Part shown: positions 9,508-18,167 of the stretch, one piece after another
How positions within the stretch are numbered: the stretch's first letter is position 1
How the letters are laid out: the number at the start of each line of letters is the position of its first letter
Assembly: GCA_014237405.1 (NCBI GenBank)
Contig: JABZFO010000011.1
Location: 1 to 54,777, forward strand
Reading direction: 5' to 3'
DNA from: Desulfosarcina sp.
GTDB lineage: Bacteria > Desulfobacterota > Desulfobacteria > Desulfobacterales > Desulfosarcinaceae
DNA length: 54,777 bases
Program-made: the position numbers and the translations under genes
Notes under the pieces: model-generated
Databases searched by the model: none
Told to the model about the DNA's origin: nothing
What the model saw: only the letters and a program-made list of their open reading frames with translations

Positions 9508-10839
9508 ATGGCGGGGAATTACTGGGCTGACGATTATGTGGATAAAAAGCGCACCGGTGCCGAGGCCGTCCGCCTCATCCGGCCGGGGCAGAGGGTCTTT
9601 ATCGGATCATCCTGCGGAGAGCCTAAACATCTGGTGCGGGAGCTCTTCCTGGCAGCGAGAAACATCGACAACGTCGAGATCGTCAGGCTGTTTTGTCTGG
9701 AGAGCTCACCGTTGACCCTGGTGGCGGATAAGTCCCACGATCAGTTGATCAACATCCGCTCCTTTTACATGGGCTCCGCCGCAACAGACAGCATAATCAA
9801 ACAAATTCGATTTATCACCCCGGTGAATCTGTCCGAGGTGCCTCATCTTTTTACCAGCCGAAAGCTCCCCATCCATGTCGCCCTGATTCAGGCATCTCCG
9901 CCGGACGATTTCGGCTGGATGAGCCTGGGGGTTTCCGTAGACGTGACCTTGGCGGCGGCACTGTCGGCAGACCTTGTCGTTGCTCAGGTCAATTCGAATA
10001 TGCCCAGAGTGTTCGGCCGCAGCTTCATCCACGTCAACGATGTAGACGTTATTGTCGAACATGACGAAAAATTGCTCACGATCGCTCCATTCCCAAAATC
10101 CGAAATCGCGGAAAAGATGGGGAAAAACATCCGGAGACTCATCGATGACGGCTCGACGCTTCACATCGGTTTGGGGATGCCCACCCATGCAGCCGACGCC
10201 GCACTGTCCATGAAAAACGATCTGGGCATTCACACCCAGTACCTTACCGATGAAATATTGCGCTTGGTCTCCATGGGCGTCGTGACCAACTTGAAAAAAG
10301 GATTTAACAAAGGAAAACTGGTGGCCGGGGGCGCCGTCGGGTCCAAACATCTCTACGAATACATAAATGACAATCCAAGCATTGAGTTATATCCGTCGGA
10401 TTATGTCAACGATCCTTCTATTATATTCCGCCATCAACAGATGGTGTCCGTCAGCGAAGCAACGGTTATGGATTTGACCGGACAGGTTGCAGCCGATGCA
10501 CTGCCTCACAATCATTTTTCCGGTATAACCGGCATGACGGATTTCATGAGGGGTGCCGTCCGGTCAGATGGGGGCAAGTCCATACTCCTGCTTCCGTCAA
10601 CTTTTGCCGACGGTAAAGGCAGTCGCATCGTTCCGAGGTTGGACCACATGGCCGTTGTTGTTCCAAGGGGAGATGTGCATTATGTGGCAACCGAATTCGG
10701 AGCAGTCAACTTGTTCGGCAAGAGCCTTCAGGAAAGGGCCGTGGCTATGATCAGCATCGCCAATCCGGGTTTCAGAGAAGAGTTGCTTGATGCGGCTCAA
10801 AAAAGGGGTTTGACCGGCGCCAAGCGCGGCTCGAAATAG
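9508..10839 (+). CDS. Acetyl-CoA hydrolase / CoA-transferase family protein
   Basis: The 443-residue protein matches the family that transfers CoA between carboxylates (4-hydroxybutyrate or acetate CoA-transferases) or hydrolyses acetyl-CoA. Visible marks are an early RVFIGSSCGEP stretch, LPIHVALIQASPPD, the C-terminal GMTDFMRGA and RIVPRLDHMAVVVPRGDVHYV. The usual catalytic Glu lies in the (T)E(Y/I)xxxP-like region and I cannot place it with certainty. I chose the ATG at 9508 (GCAGG eight bases upstream) over the TTG at 9502. It sits 23 bases after the CBS-ACT gene and 14 bases before the histidine kinase, so the four genes are probably one operon. A 29-codon remnant of a related gene is at 14463. 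Confidence 0.85.
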   Translation: MAGNYWADDYVDKKRTGAEAVRLIRPGQRVFIGSSCGEPKHLVRELFLAARNIDNVEIVRLFCLESSPLTLVADKSHDQLINIRSFYMGSAATDSIIKQIRFITPVNLSEVPHLFTSRKLPIHVALIQASPPDDFGWMSLGVSVDVTLAAALSADLVVAQVNSNMPRVFGRSFIHVNDVDVIVEHDEKLLTIAPFPKSEIAEKMGKNIRRLIDDGSTLHIGLGMPTHAADAALSMKNDLGIHTQYLTDEILRLVSMGVVTNLKKGFNKGKLVAGGAVGSKHLYEYINDNPSIELYPSDYVNDPSIIFRHQQMVSVSEATVMDLTGQVAADALPHNHFSGITGMTDFMRGAVRSDGGKSILLLPSTFADGKGSRIVPRLDHMAVVVPRGDVHYVATEFGAVNLFGKSLQERAVAMISIANPGFREELLDAAQKRGLTGAKRGSK

Positions 10840-10853
10840 GCGCGGTATCGAAT

Positions 10854-13007
10854 ATGTTGCACACGAAACGGCCGAAAAAAGAAAAGAACATCATGGTTGC
10901 AGTGTCGGCCGCAGCGATTGTTTTTCTTGCTGCGGGCGGTATACTGGGCCTGCTGTCGGCAAAGGAGATGCGCAACGCCGTAACCCGGCAGTTTAACGAA
11001 GAGCAGCTGGTTGTGGCCCATTTTGTTAAGCGACACGTTGAAAAAGAACTGGATTTTTTAAAAAAAGAGATTGCTCTGCTGGCCGGAGAGATTTCGGAAC
11101 GTTCTTTTGATCCTGCGCACCTCGACAAAAAGATTCAGCAAGCCCACTCCCATGTTCTTGAGGTCGGTGTCAGAAAGATTGAGATCGTCGATGTAGAGAA
11201 GAACGAACGTCATATTCATACGCTATTTGCTGTACAGCCCGAAAAGCGGGCCCCGGATCCGAACACATATGAACCGCCGTACATCAGATCCATTGGAAAC
11301 AGGGACGTCTGGGTTTCCCCGCCCCGCTTAAAATCAAATGAAATGATGCTGGCCCTTGGCGTATCTTTAGAAAAACAATACGGAAAAATGGTTTTATTCC
11401 ATGTGGATATTACCTGGCTCCTCTCCCGGTTGTTAAAGGATATCCGGTCCGGTAAAACCGGCTACGCCTGGATCATCGATGATAACGGGACTTTTCTCTA
11501 TCATCCTGACAGGGCTTTTATCGGAAAAAACGCCTTTAAAGTCAGAGAAGAGACCTACCCGGATATCTCTTTTGCTAAAATCAACTTCATCCAGAAAGAA
11601 AAGATGCTCAAGGGACTTGAGGGCACGGGATGGTACTCATCCGGCTGGCATCGCGGCGTTACCGGTGAAATTAAAAAGCTTATTGCCTTTTGCCCGGTTG
11701 TTATCGCCCACACCCCGTCCCGGAGATGGTCCGTGGCAGTCGTGGCGCCGATTTTGGAAATAGAGGATGCGGTGAGGAAGGGATATCTCGTACAATTTGT
11801 CATGCAGGGCCTGATCATCCTGGCCGTAGGCTCCGGGGCGTCTTTCATTATTTTCTTTGAAAGGCGATGGTCACGTCGCCTGGGAGAAACGGTCGCCCGT
11901 CGAACAGAAGCCTTCAAACGATCGGAAGAGAGGTATCGATCGTTAGTGGAAAGCGCGGAGGATTTCATTTTTACCGTGGATCCTGGAGGCACCCTCAAGT
12001 CGATAAACAGCTTTACGGCGAAATTCTTCGGGGGCAGACCGGACGATTTTATTGGGGAACATCTATCGAAGCTGTTTGATGAAACAGTGGTCAAAAAACA
12101 GACCCGACTGATCAGGCTGGTAACCGGTTTCGGAAAGAGCGTCCGCGACGAATTTGAATTAACGCTGGGTGACCACCCTGTCTGGATCGACGCGAATTTC
12201 ATGCCGCTAAAAAACAATGACGGAAAAATAAATGCCATTTTGTGTATTGCCAGGGACATTACCGAAAACAAGAGCCTGGAAAAGCAACTCGTCAATACGG
12301 AGAAATTGGCATCCCTGGGGACCCTGGCGGCAGGCGTGGCCCATGAAGTCAATAATCCCCTTGGTGTCATATTGGGGTTTTGCGACCTGCTACTGCAAAA
12401 AGCCGACAAAAACAGCCAAACCTATCAGGATCTGAAAACGATCGAGCGGCAAGGCCTGCACTGCAAAGAAGTGATAGAAAATTTACTGAGCTTTTCACGG
12501 GTCAGGGTGGGATCTTCCGAATACTCGGATCTCAATTTGTGCATTGATGAAATCATCAATGTCGTGAAGCATACACTGGAAATGAATGAGATTGAACTGG
12601 TGACCGATCAGGCTGAAAACCTACCTCCTGTACGGGGTGATTCCCGGCAGCTTCAACAGGTTTTTCTGAACCTGATCAATAATGCGATTGCAGCCATGGA
12701 AAATGGGGGTGTTTTAAAAATCCGGAGTCGATTTCAAAGACGCGGCCGTATGGCTGTTATTGATTTTTCAGATAACGGAACCGGGATTGCTCCGGAAAAT
12801 ATGGACCGCATTTTTGAACCTTTCTTCACCACCAAGCCGGAAGGGGAAGGCACCGGTCTGGGATTGTTTGTCAGTTACGGCATCGTCAACAAATTTGGAG
12901 GCTCCTTATCGTGTGTCAGTTCCACCGTGGATGACCCTGAAAAGGCCGGTAGCGCGAGAGGGACAACCTTTACGATTCAACTGCCTGTCAAGCAGGGGGA
13001 GGGATAA
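10854..13007 (+). CDS. Cache-PAS sensor histidine kinase
   Basis: The 717-residue membrane kinase has an N-terminal helix (about 13-35), an extracytoplasmic Cache-type sensor (about 40-300), a second helix (about 311-335), a PAS domain (about 357-475), a dimerisation domain with the phosphoacceptor His497 in GVAHEVNNPL, and a catalytic ATPase domain with an N-box (NLINNAIAAM), DNGTGIAP and GTGLGLF. Its stop codon overlaps the ATG of the sigma-54 regulator by one base (TAATG), which indicates translational coupling and a cognate pair. Cache domains of this type often bind small organic acids, which would fit the CoA-transferase upstream, but the ligand is not known. Confidence 0.93.
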   Translation: MLHTKRPKKEKNIMVAVSAAAIVFLAAGGILGLLSAKEMRNAVTRQFNEEQLVVAHFVKRHVEKELDFLKKEIALLAGEISERSFDPAHLDKKIQQAHSHVLEVGVRKIEIVDVEKNERHIHTLFAVQPEKRAPDPNTYEPPYIRSIGNRDVWVSPPRLKSNEMMLALGVSLEKQYGKMVLFHVDITWLLSRLLKDIRSGKTGYAWIIDDNGTFLYHPDRAFIGKNAFKVREETYPDISFAKINFIQKEKMLKGLEGTGWYSSGWHRGVTGEIKKLIAFCPVVIAHTPSRRWSVAVVAPILEIEDAVRKGYLVQFVMQGLIILAVGSGASFIIFFERRWSRRLGETVARRTEAFKRSEERYRSLVESAEDFIFTVDPGGTLKSINSFTAKFFGGRPDDFIGEHLSKLFDETVVKKQTRLIRLVTGFGKSVRDEFELTLGDHPVWIDANFMPLKNNDGKINAILCIARDITENKSLEKQLVNTEKLASLGTLAAGVAHEVNNPLGVILGFCDLLLQKADKNSQTYQDLKTIERQGLHCKEVIENLLSFSRVRVGSSEYSDLNLCIDEIINVVKHTLEMNEIELVTDQAENLPPVRGDSRQLQQVFLNLINNAIAAMENGGVLKIRSRFQRRGRMAVIDFSDNGTGIAPENMDRIFEPFFTTKPEGEGTGLGLFVSYGIVNKFGGSLSCVSSTVDDPEKAGSARGTTFTIQLPVKQGEG

Positions 13008-14443
13008 TGGCCGGAAAGATTTTAGTGGTTGATGACGAAAAAGATATGCTGACGCTTTTTCAGCGAATTATCAAGGAGAACACCGGTCACGAAGTTGCTG
13101 TCGAAAATGATCCGCTCAAGGCGGTCGAACGACTGCGAACCGATTCATTCGATCTGGTTTTCACGGATTTGAAGATGCCGAAAATGAGCGGCATCAAATT
13201 ACTCGAAAAGATCAAAGAGATCCGGTCCAACGCATCCGTGGTGGTGATGACAGCTTACGGCACCATCGAAACAGCCGTGGAAGCCACCCATAAAGGGGCG
13301 TTCGACTATATCACCAAGCCCTTTCAGCGGGAACGCATTCTTTTGACCATCGAAAAGGTGATGAAGTGGCAGGAAGTGCTGGGTGAAAACGTGGCACTGC
13401 GACGTGCCCTGGCCGAAAAAGAAGGTTTTTCGACCATCGTGGGAACGTCGCCGATCATGCGCGATATTTTCCGGTGCATTCGGCAAGCAGCGCCGACTAT
13501 GGGTACCGTATTGATCACCGGGCCGAGCGGTACCGGAAAGGAACTGATCGCAAGGGCCATACATGAGCACAGCTTAAGGTACACAGGCAAAATGATTACC
13601 GTCAACTGCACGGCCATTCCGGAAAACGTCATGGAAAGCGAACTCTTCGGCCATGTCAAAGGAGCCTTTACCGGGGCCTGGAAAGATAAAAAAGGATTGG
13701 TCGAGGCGGCCCACCTGGGAACGTTGTTCCTGGATGAAGTCGGTGATCTGAAGCCTTGGCTGCAAACCAAGCTGCTTCGCCTTCTCCAGGAAGGAGAATA
13801 CAAGCCGGTGGGCAGCGAAATCACCCGCAAAGCGGATATCCGCTTTATTGCGGCCACCAACCATGACCTGAGAGCGGATATCCAGGAAAAGCGTTTCAGG
13901 GAAGATCTTTTTTATCGGCTCAATGTGATTCGTTTTGAATTGCCGCCGCTGAAAGAGAAAAAACAAGACATCCCCCTCTTAACTTACCATTTTTTAAAAA
14001 AATATACGGCGCTCAACGGGAAAAATATCACTGAAATCTCTGGCAACGCCATGAAGGCGCTGATGCAGCAGGAATATCCGGGCAATGTGCGCGAACTGGA
14101 GAATATCATCGAACGGGGTGTTATATTTTGCAGCACGAACACATTGAAGCTCAAGGACTTGTCCCTGGACGATCAACATGCCTCCCTTTTTTCCAACCTG
14201 GCCCCGGATCTTTTCCGCTTGTCCTTCAGGGAGGCAAAAGACAAGGTCATCCATATGTTCCATAGCCAGTATATCCAGACACTGCTTTCGGAAAGCGGCG
14301 GTAACGTCAGCCGGGCCGCTGACACAGCCGGCATTCAACGGCAGTACCTCCACCGGCTGATGAAAGAGGTAAATATCGATGCGGAAGATTTTAAGGTAGG
14401 GAAATCCACGTCCAGAGAAACCGATTTTGAGTCATCCTCGTAA
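13007..14443 (+). CDS. Sigma-54-dependent NtrC-family response regulator
   Basis: The 478-residue protein has a receiver domain with the phosphoacceptor Asp54 (VFTDLKMP), an AAA+ domain with Walker A GPSGTGKE (172-179), the sigma-54 contact loop GAFTGA (219-224), LFLDEVGD and an arginine-rich sensor region. A Fis-type helix-turn-helix is at the C-terminus (GGNVSRAADTAGIQRQYLHR). It should activate sigma-54 promoters when phosphorylated by the kinase just upstream. Candidate targets in this window are the -24/-12 sites at 8803, 15577, 25105 and 25315. All key motifs are intact. Confidence 0.95.
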   Translation: MAGKILVVDDEKDMLTLFQRIIKENTGHEVAVENDPLKAVERLRTDSFDLVFTDLKMPKMSGIKLLEKIKEIRSNASVVVMTAYGTIETAVEATHKGAFDYITKPFQRERILLTIEKVMKWQEVLGENVALRRALAEKEGFSTIVGTSPIMRDIFRCIRQAAPTMGTVLITGPSGTGKELIARAIHEHSLRYTGKMITVNCTAIPENVMESELFGHVKGAFTGAWKDKKGLVEAAHLGTLFLDEVGDLKPWLQTKLLRLLQEGEYKPVGSEITRKADIRFIAATNHDLRADIQEKRFREDLFYRLNVIRFELPPLKEKKQDIPLLTYHFLKKYTALNGKNITEISGNAMKALMQQEYPGNVRELENIIERGVIFCSTNTLKLKDLSLDDQHASLFSNLAPDLFRLSFREAKDKVIHMFHSQYIQTLLSESGGNVSRAADTAGIQRQYLHRLMKEVNIDAEDFKVGKSTSRETDFESSS

Positions 14444-14462
14444 GGAGCAAATCCATGAAAAA

Positions 14463-14549
14463 ATCCAGTCCGTTTCGAAAGACGGCAAGATATCGACAGT
14501 GGTGCCCATGTGCCCGCACATCGACAACAATGAGCATTCGATTCAGTAG
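14463..14549 (+). pseudogene. Remnant of a CoA-transferase / acetyl-CoA hydrolase gene
   Basis: A 28-codon frame reads IQSVSKDGKISTVVPMCPHI and ends with NNEHSIQ before TAG. This resembles the STIVPMxSHVDHTEHD segment near the C-terminus of CoA-transferase/acetyl-CoA hydrolases. An ATG with a good ribosome site (TAAGGAG) lies just upstream but out of frame by one base in an A-run. The fragment ends about 45 bases before the inverted repeat at 14595, so it probably marks an old rearrangement. It is too short for certainty. Confidence 0.5.
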
Positions 14550-14564
14550 GCTGTGGTCTTGATT

Positions 14565-14715
14565 AAAAAATGAACATCGAACGTTGAACATCGAATGATG
14601 AGGTCGCTACGCTCCACCGATTTATGAAATGGATAGAATACCTTATTCGACGTTGGACGTTGGATGTTCGATGTTGGGCGTTCAGCTATTTAATTACGGG
14701 TATTGAAGTTTCATA
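14565..14715. repeat. Right copy of the long inverted repeat, with heptamer arrays
   Basis: Positions 14595-14715 are the reverse complement of 414-527 with one extra CGTTGGA unit. Just before it (14570-14594) is a second short run of 7-bp units (AACATCG, AACGTTG, AACATCG). The two copies lie 14 kb apart in opposite orientation. Confidence 0.85.
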
Positions 14716-14716
14716 A

Positions 14717-14760
14717 GAAGGACTGAGTCGAAGGCGAACCCATTCTTCTGAATTCTGACT
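14717..14760. repeat. Dispersed intergenic repeat R (copy 3, diverged)
   Basis: AAGGACTGAGTCGAAGGCGA and a TTCTGAATTCTGACTCC end resemble the repeats at 372 and 4113. The copy abuts the inverted repeat on its left and the small CBS gene on its right, as at the left end of the window where repeat R and the inverted repeat also adjoin. Confidence 0.4.
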
Positions 14761-14762
14761 CC

Positions 14763-14975
14763 TTAAACCCTTTCCAGACCGATTTTTTCCAGGGCGTCTT
14801 CAAGCCGAACCACCCCGATGGGCCGGTTTTTTCGTATGACAGCGATGCAATGCACATCGCAATCGAGCATTCTTTTGATGGCCTCGGTTATTCTGTCATC
14901 GCTCGACACCCAGGGTTTCAAGGGGGTGTCTGCTTTGTAAGGCAGAATGATCTCCCGGACCCTCCTGACTTTCAT
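14763..14975 (-). CDS. Small single-CBS-motif protein
   Basis: A 70-residue protein starts at the ATG 14975 with GGAGG ten bases upstream. Its sequence (ITEAIKRMLDCDVHCIAVI, then GVVRLEDALEKIG) is one CBS motif, the half-unit of a Bateman module. It resembles the last CBS motif of the REC-CBS regulator at 18311 (ARRMIDNNVRCMPVVEGEKV). A single motif would have to dimerise to bind a nucleotide. It stands alone on the minus strand among repeats. The longer open frame upstream of the ATG reads through repeat DNA and was not used. Confidence 0.65.
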   Translation of the reverse strand: MKVRRVREIILPYKADTPLKPWVSSDDRITEAIKRMLDCDVHCIAVIRKNRPIGVVRLEDALEKIGLERV

Positions 14976-15007
14976 TCCGAAAAACCTCCGATAATACCTT
15001 TTTGAAT

Positions 15008-15130
15008 GACACGCTAACCGGATAAACCGGTGCTGTTGGAAAGGCTTACGCCGCAAACAACAAATTGCAAGCACCAAATCTCAAATAAATTCCAAATTAC
15101 AATATCCAAATTTGCAACTGTCTTTGGCAA
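15008..15130. repeat. Copy of the 3' end of the Cys-rich small gene, plus AT-rich heptads
   Basis: From GGATAAACCGG through TTGGAAAGGCTTACGCCG to AACAAATTGCAAGCACCAA this segment matches 44868-44923, where it covers the last codons and 3' flank of the small Cys-rich gene. Here only the end is present and no reading frame survives. It continues into a run of 7-bp-spaced CAAAT-type units up to about 15130. Confidence 0.7.
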
Positions 15131-15241
15131 TGTTTTAACGAAAATTCTTATACAATTCTGCAATTTTGCAAAATTAATGCCGCGTCCCTTATAAAAGTTG
15201 GTGCTTCTCCGATTTAGTTGGATATGATCCTAAAAGTTTTC

Positions 15242-15380
15242 GACCTGTGCGGTTAGCTTTTGGATAAAACGGTTCTATAGACCTGTTGTGTAAAAGAATA
15301 AGCTTTCTCCCATACTTTAGTTTTCTAAAATCTCTCATTTCCACCCCTTTTTAATGCTAACGGCTAACCGCACAGGTTGA
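15242..15380. repeat. Fold-back element H, copy 1
   Basis: ACCTGTGCGGTTAGC at the left pairs with GCTAACCGCACAGGT-like sequence at the right (15354-15378). A copy with the same ends and similar interior is at 36749-36885, and its inner TTAGCTTTTGGATAAAACGG part recurs at 25465-25500. From 15381 to 15576 I see nothing clear. Confidence 0.75.
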
Positions 15381-15576
15381 TTTTTTTGCCGCAGGGCAAA
15401 TTCCCGGAAGTACACGAATCAATCTCAGCCAAACTGTAAATGGGTGGGAGACACTTTCTCTGCTGAGTGTCCACTATTGCTCTTTGATTGCATTGCACGG
15501 TAAATGCACAAAACGGAGGCTCAATTATATTCTGTAAAAATTCAGGTGGTTAATATTTTTATGGCCGGCATTTCCA

Positions 15577-15593
15577 TTGGCACGGCTTTTGTT
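15577..15593 (+). promoter_or_regulatory. Weak sigma-54 promoter candidate upstream of the CaCA exchanger
   Basis: TTGGCACGGCTTTTGTT has a perfect -24 part (TGGCACG). The second dinucleotide, ten bases after GG, is GT instead of GC. It lies about 35 bases before the ATG at 15626 and 46 before the TTG at 15639. The site also falls within a tiny ORF (15561-15617), so it is only a candidate. Confidence 0.35.
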
Positions 15594-15638
15594 ATAGGTA
15601 TTACCGGGAAAGAGTGATTTCTTAAATGATTATTACTT

Positions 15639-16631
15639 TTGCTGCTGATCATCGTGGTCTGCATCCTCTTGCTGTCCAAAGGGGCGGACTGGATGATCGA
15701 CGGGGTGGTGCATCTGGCACAACGGACCGGTCTGCCAAAGATCGTTATCGGCGCCACCATCATTTCACTGGGGACAACGACACCCGAAGCGGTGGTCTCG
15801 GTCATGGCCGCTTTCATGGGCAATCCCGGCCTGGCGCTGGGCAACGGCGTGGGGTCCATTATCGCCGATACCGGTTTGATTTTCGGGTTGACCTGTATAC
15901 TGGCAGCCGTACCGGTCAATCGATTCATTCTCAACCGAACAGGCTGGGTGCAGGTGGGATCGGCAACGCTCCTCGTGGCCATTTCGGTAGTGATTTTACT
16001 CACCACTTCCGGGGAACCGATTCTCTCCCGGCCGATTGGCTTTTTCCTCCTGGTGCTGCTGGCCGTGTACATGTACATGACATATCGCTGGGCCAAACAG
16101 GGGGGCGATTTGGCCATGGAGGGCGAAAATGACTTTGAAGGTGAACTGATGGGCCTGGGTTTGTGCTGGGCAATGGTCGTCGGAGGGCTGTTTCTGGTGG
16201 TACTGGGCGCTCGGGTACTGGTACCCAGCGCTTCGGAAATTGCCGTCAGGTTCGGTGTACCGGACGATGTCATTGCCGCCACCATGGTGGCGTTCGGCAC
16301 CTCCCTGCCCGAACTGATGACGGCCATTTCCGCGGTCCGGAAAGGGCATCCGGAAATATGCGTGGGCAATGTGGTGGGTGCGGATGTACTGAACTGTCTG
16401 TTTGTCATCGGCGCGGCGGCCAGTGCCAGACCACTGGCCATACCGCCCAACTTTTTCTATTTTCACTTCCCTGCCATGCTCATCATCCTCTGGTCATTCC
16501 GGGTCTTTATTACCATGAACAAAGGCGGCTGGTTCAAAAGATGGCAAGGCGCCTGGCTGCTGGGTGTGTATTTGACTTATGTCGTCCTGCAGTATGTTTT
16601 AAACGTCGGCACGGCGCATGGGCCTGCCTGA
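15639..16631 (+). CDS. Calcium/cation antiporter (CaCA family, YrbG-like)
   Basis: The 330-residue membrane protein has about ten helices and the two inverted-repeat signatures of Na+/Ca2+ exchangers: GATIISLGTTTPEAVVS early and AATMVAFGTSLPELMTAI in the second half. It should exchange Ca2+ or a similar cation for Na+ or H+ across the inner membrane. The frame opens only at a TTG (15639). An ATG at 15626 would give the expected MIIT-LLLIIV start if the TTTT run at 15637-15640 had one T fewer, so a homopolymer error or frameshift is possible. It is followed 83 bases later by the TauE/SafE exporter. Confidence 0.85.
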   Translation: MLLIIVVCILLLSKGADWMIDGVVHLAQRTGLPKIVIGATIISLGTTTPEAVVSVMAAFMGNPGLALGNGVGSIIADTGLIFGLTCILAAVPVNRFILNRTGWVQVGSATLLVAISVVILLTTSGEPILSRPIGFFLLVLLAVYMYMTYRWAKQGGDLAMEGENDFEGELMGLGLCWAMVVGGLFLVVLGARVLVPSASEIAVRFGVPDDVIAATMVAFGTSLPELMTAISAVRKGHPEICVGNVVGADVLNCLFVIGAAASARPLAIPPNFFYFHFPAMLIILWSFRVFITMNKGGWFKRWQGAWLLGVYLTYVVLQYVLNVGTAHGPA

Positions 16632-16714
16632 TTGAATGATTGATTGAAGGAACGTAAATAATAGAAATCGGAAAGTTACCAACTATCAGTTTAAACTCAA
16701 AGGAGGTGTAGATC

Positions 16715-17758
16715 ATGACGGAAGAAGTGAAAGACCAACTGAAGGGATGGGAGGTGGCCCGAGACCTGGAAAATGAAAAGGGGACCATCTTCCAACGGTT
16801 TATCCCGGAGTGGCGCCAAATCAGAGCGGCACTGGGGGGTATTTTTGTATTTTTCCTTGTTTTTCTCCTGGGGATCTGGCTGGCGGGCAACCCGTTCGGT
16901 CCGACCGTGCGGATCCAGTCCGACTGGGTGGTGGCCCACGGTATTCAGGGCAATGATTGGAATATCGTGTGGAGTGTGGTGCTCCTTGCCGCATTTTTCG
17001 AGTTCATGGATGCTTCCGCGGGCATGGGCTTCGGAACCGCCCTGACCCCGATTATGCTGGTAATGGGGTTCGATCCCCGGCAAATCGTTCCCGTGGTGAT
17101 GATTCAGCAGGGCGCCGCCGGTATGGTGGGCGCTTTTCTGCACCGGGAGTTCGAGAATGTGGAGTGGAAATTCAGCCCCATGTCCGAAACGGTCAAACTC
17201 TGGCTGATCATCGGACTGGTGGGCTGTATCGCCGTGACTGTTTCCATTGTCGGGGTGTATAAGATCCTTCACGTGGACAAAGTCTGGATCAAGCTCTATG
17301 TGGCCATCTTGCTGCTGATGATGGGTGTTGTTTCCGTCTTTCAGTCCCGGAAGGAGAGGCCTTATAAGCCCAACCGCATGATCGGGTTTGCCGCCCTGGC
17401 CGGGTTCAACAAGGGCGTCGGGGGCGGCGGTTACGGGCCGGTGGTTACCATCGGCGGCCTGATCTCGGGTGTTCCGGTGAAGAGCATGCTGGCTGTAACG
17501 GCCATATCCGAAGGCACGGTGAGCGCCTTTTCGATCATCGTCTGGATGGCTCTGCTGACCACCGGTGTCCAGATCGATTATATGCTGCTGCCGTCCTTTA
17601 TGATCGCCACCATGTTTTCCGCGGTGGCCGCGCCCTATATGACCCGGGTGTTTCCGGAGAAAATGTGGAAGATCGTGGTTCCCGCTTACTGTCTCATCGT
17701 GGCCGCCGTCTGCTTCTGGAAAATCGTCCCGAGTATTATGGCCAGACTGGCCGGATAA
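16715..17758 (+). CDS. TauE/SafE family anion exporter
   Basis: The 347-residue membrane protein begins after a strong AAAGGAGGTG site. It has a cytoplasmic N-terminus of about 40 residues, one leading helix and then the two halves typical of TauE/SafE transporters (MDASAGMGFGTALTPIML and FNKGVGGGGYGPVVTIGGLISG). Members export sulfite, sulfoacetate or similar organosulfur anions. In a sulfate reducer, export of sulfite or a C2 sulfonate is a fair guess, but the substrate is not shown. The second half keeps the glycine-rich loop, so the gene appears intact. A good terminator follows at 17794. Confidence 0.88.
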   Translation: MTEEVKDQLKGWEVARDLENEKGTIFQRFIPEWRQIRAALGGIFVFFLVFLLGIWLAGNPFGPTVRIQSDWVVAHGIQGNDWNIVWSVVLLAAFFEFMDASAGMGFGTALTPIMLVMGFDPRQIVPVVMIQQGAAGMVGAFLHREFENVEWKFSPMSETVKLWLIIGLVGCIAVTVSIVGVYKILHVDKVWIKLYVAILLLMMGVVSVFQSRKERPYKPNRMIGFAALAGFNKGVGGGGYGPVVTIGGLISGVPVKSMLAVTAISEGTVSAFSIIVWMALLTTGVQIDYMLLPSFMIATMFSAVAAPYMTRVFPEKMWKIVVPAYCLIVAAVCFWKIVPSIMARLAG

Positions 17759-17793
17759 GAGACCGGCATCGATCCGTATCCGTGGAAACGGCA

Positions 17794-17834
17794 CCGGGCT
17801 CCCCAAAGGACCGGGGAGTCCGGCAACCTTTTTA
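17794..17834 (+). terminator. Rho-independent terminator after the TauE/SafE gene
   Basis: An 11-bp stem (CCGGGCTCCCC with GGGGAGTCCGG, one G-T pair) and an 8-base loop are followed by CTTTTTAG. It ends the exchanger/exporter transcript, so the small protein at 17852 may need its own promoter or read-through. Confidence 0.65.
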
Positions 17835-17851
17835 GTATAAGTGAATTGAAA

Positions 17852-18085
17852 ATGAAAACACATATCAGAGAAGACCAACAGTACTTGTCCGGCGGGACGG
17901 GCGATCAAAGCTACTACCGGCAGCGTTCACGCAATTTCGGGGTAACCATGGCGGTAATGGGGCTCAGTTTCCTGCTGTACTACCTGGGCCTTTTCGGGAA
18001 TGTGCCGGGACCGCTTGCTCCCGGGAAGATCGGAAACACGCTCGCCGGCATGGGTGTGACGCAGGTCCACGCCATGGCGTTCTAA
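17852..18085 (+). CDS. Small membrane protein, unrecognised
   Basis: A 77-residue protein starts at the ATG 17852. The N-terminal third is polar and Tyr/Gln/Arg-rich (YYRQRSRNFG). One hydrophobic segment follows (VTMAVMGLSFLLYYLGLFG), then a Gly/Pro-rich tail. It resembles no family I can name. It lies between an anion exporter and a second small membrane protein that is coupled to the REC-CBS regulator, so an accessory or sensing role is possible. The start has only a weak ribosome site. Confidence 0.6.
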   Translation: MKTHIREDQQYLSGGTGDQSYYRQRSRNFGVTMAVMGLSFLLYYLGLFGNVPGPLAPGKIGNTLAGMGVTQVHAMAF

Positions 18086-18167
18086 GCGCCAAATTGATGA
18101 TGACGGGACCCTGTGCGGCGCATTGGTGAAGCGGAACAAAACCGCCCACTCACGGACAGGTCGGTTT

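Noticed and set aside
15561-15617. 18-codon ORF (MAGISIGTAFVIGITGKE) before the CaCA exchanger
   Set aside because: It is hydrophobic and could be a leader peptide or gene remnant, but it overlaps a promoter candidate and is too short to support.
16697-17908. 403-codon minus-strand open frame opposite the TauE/SafE exporter
   Set aside because: The sequence is His/Gly/Asp-rich without motifs. The plus strand has a strong ribosome site and a membrane protein.
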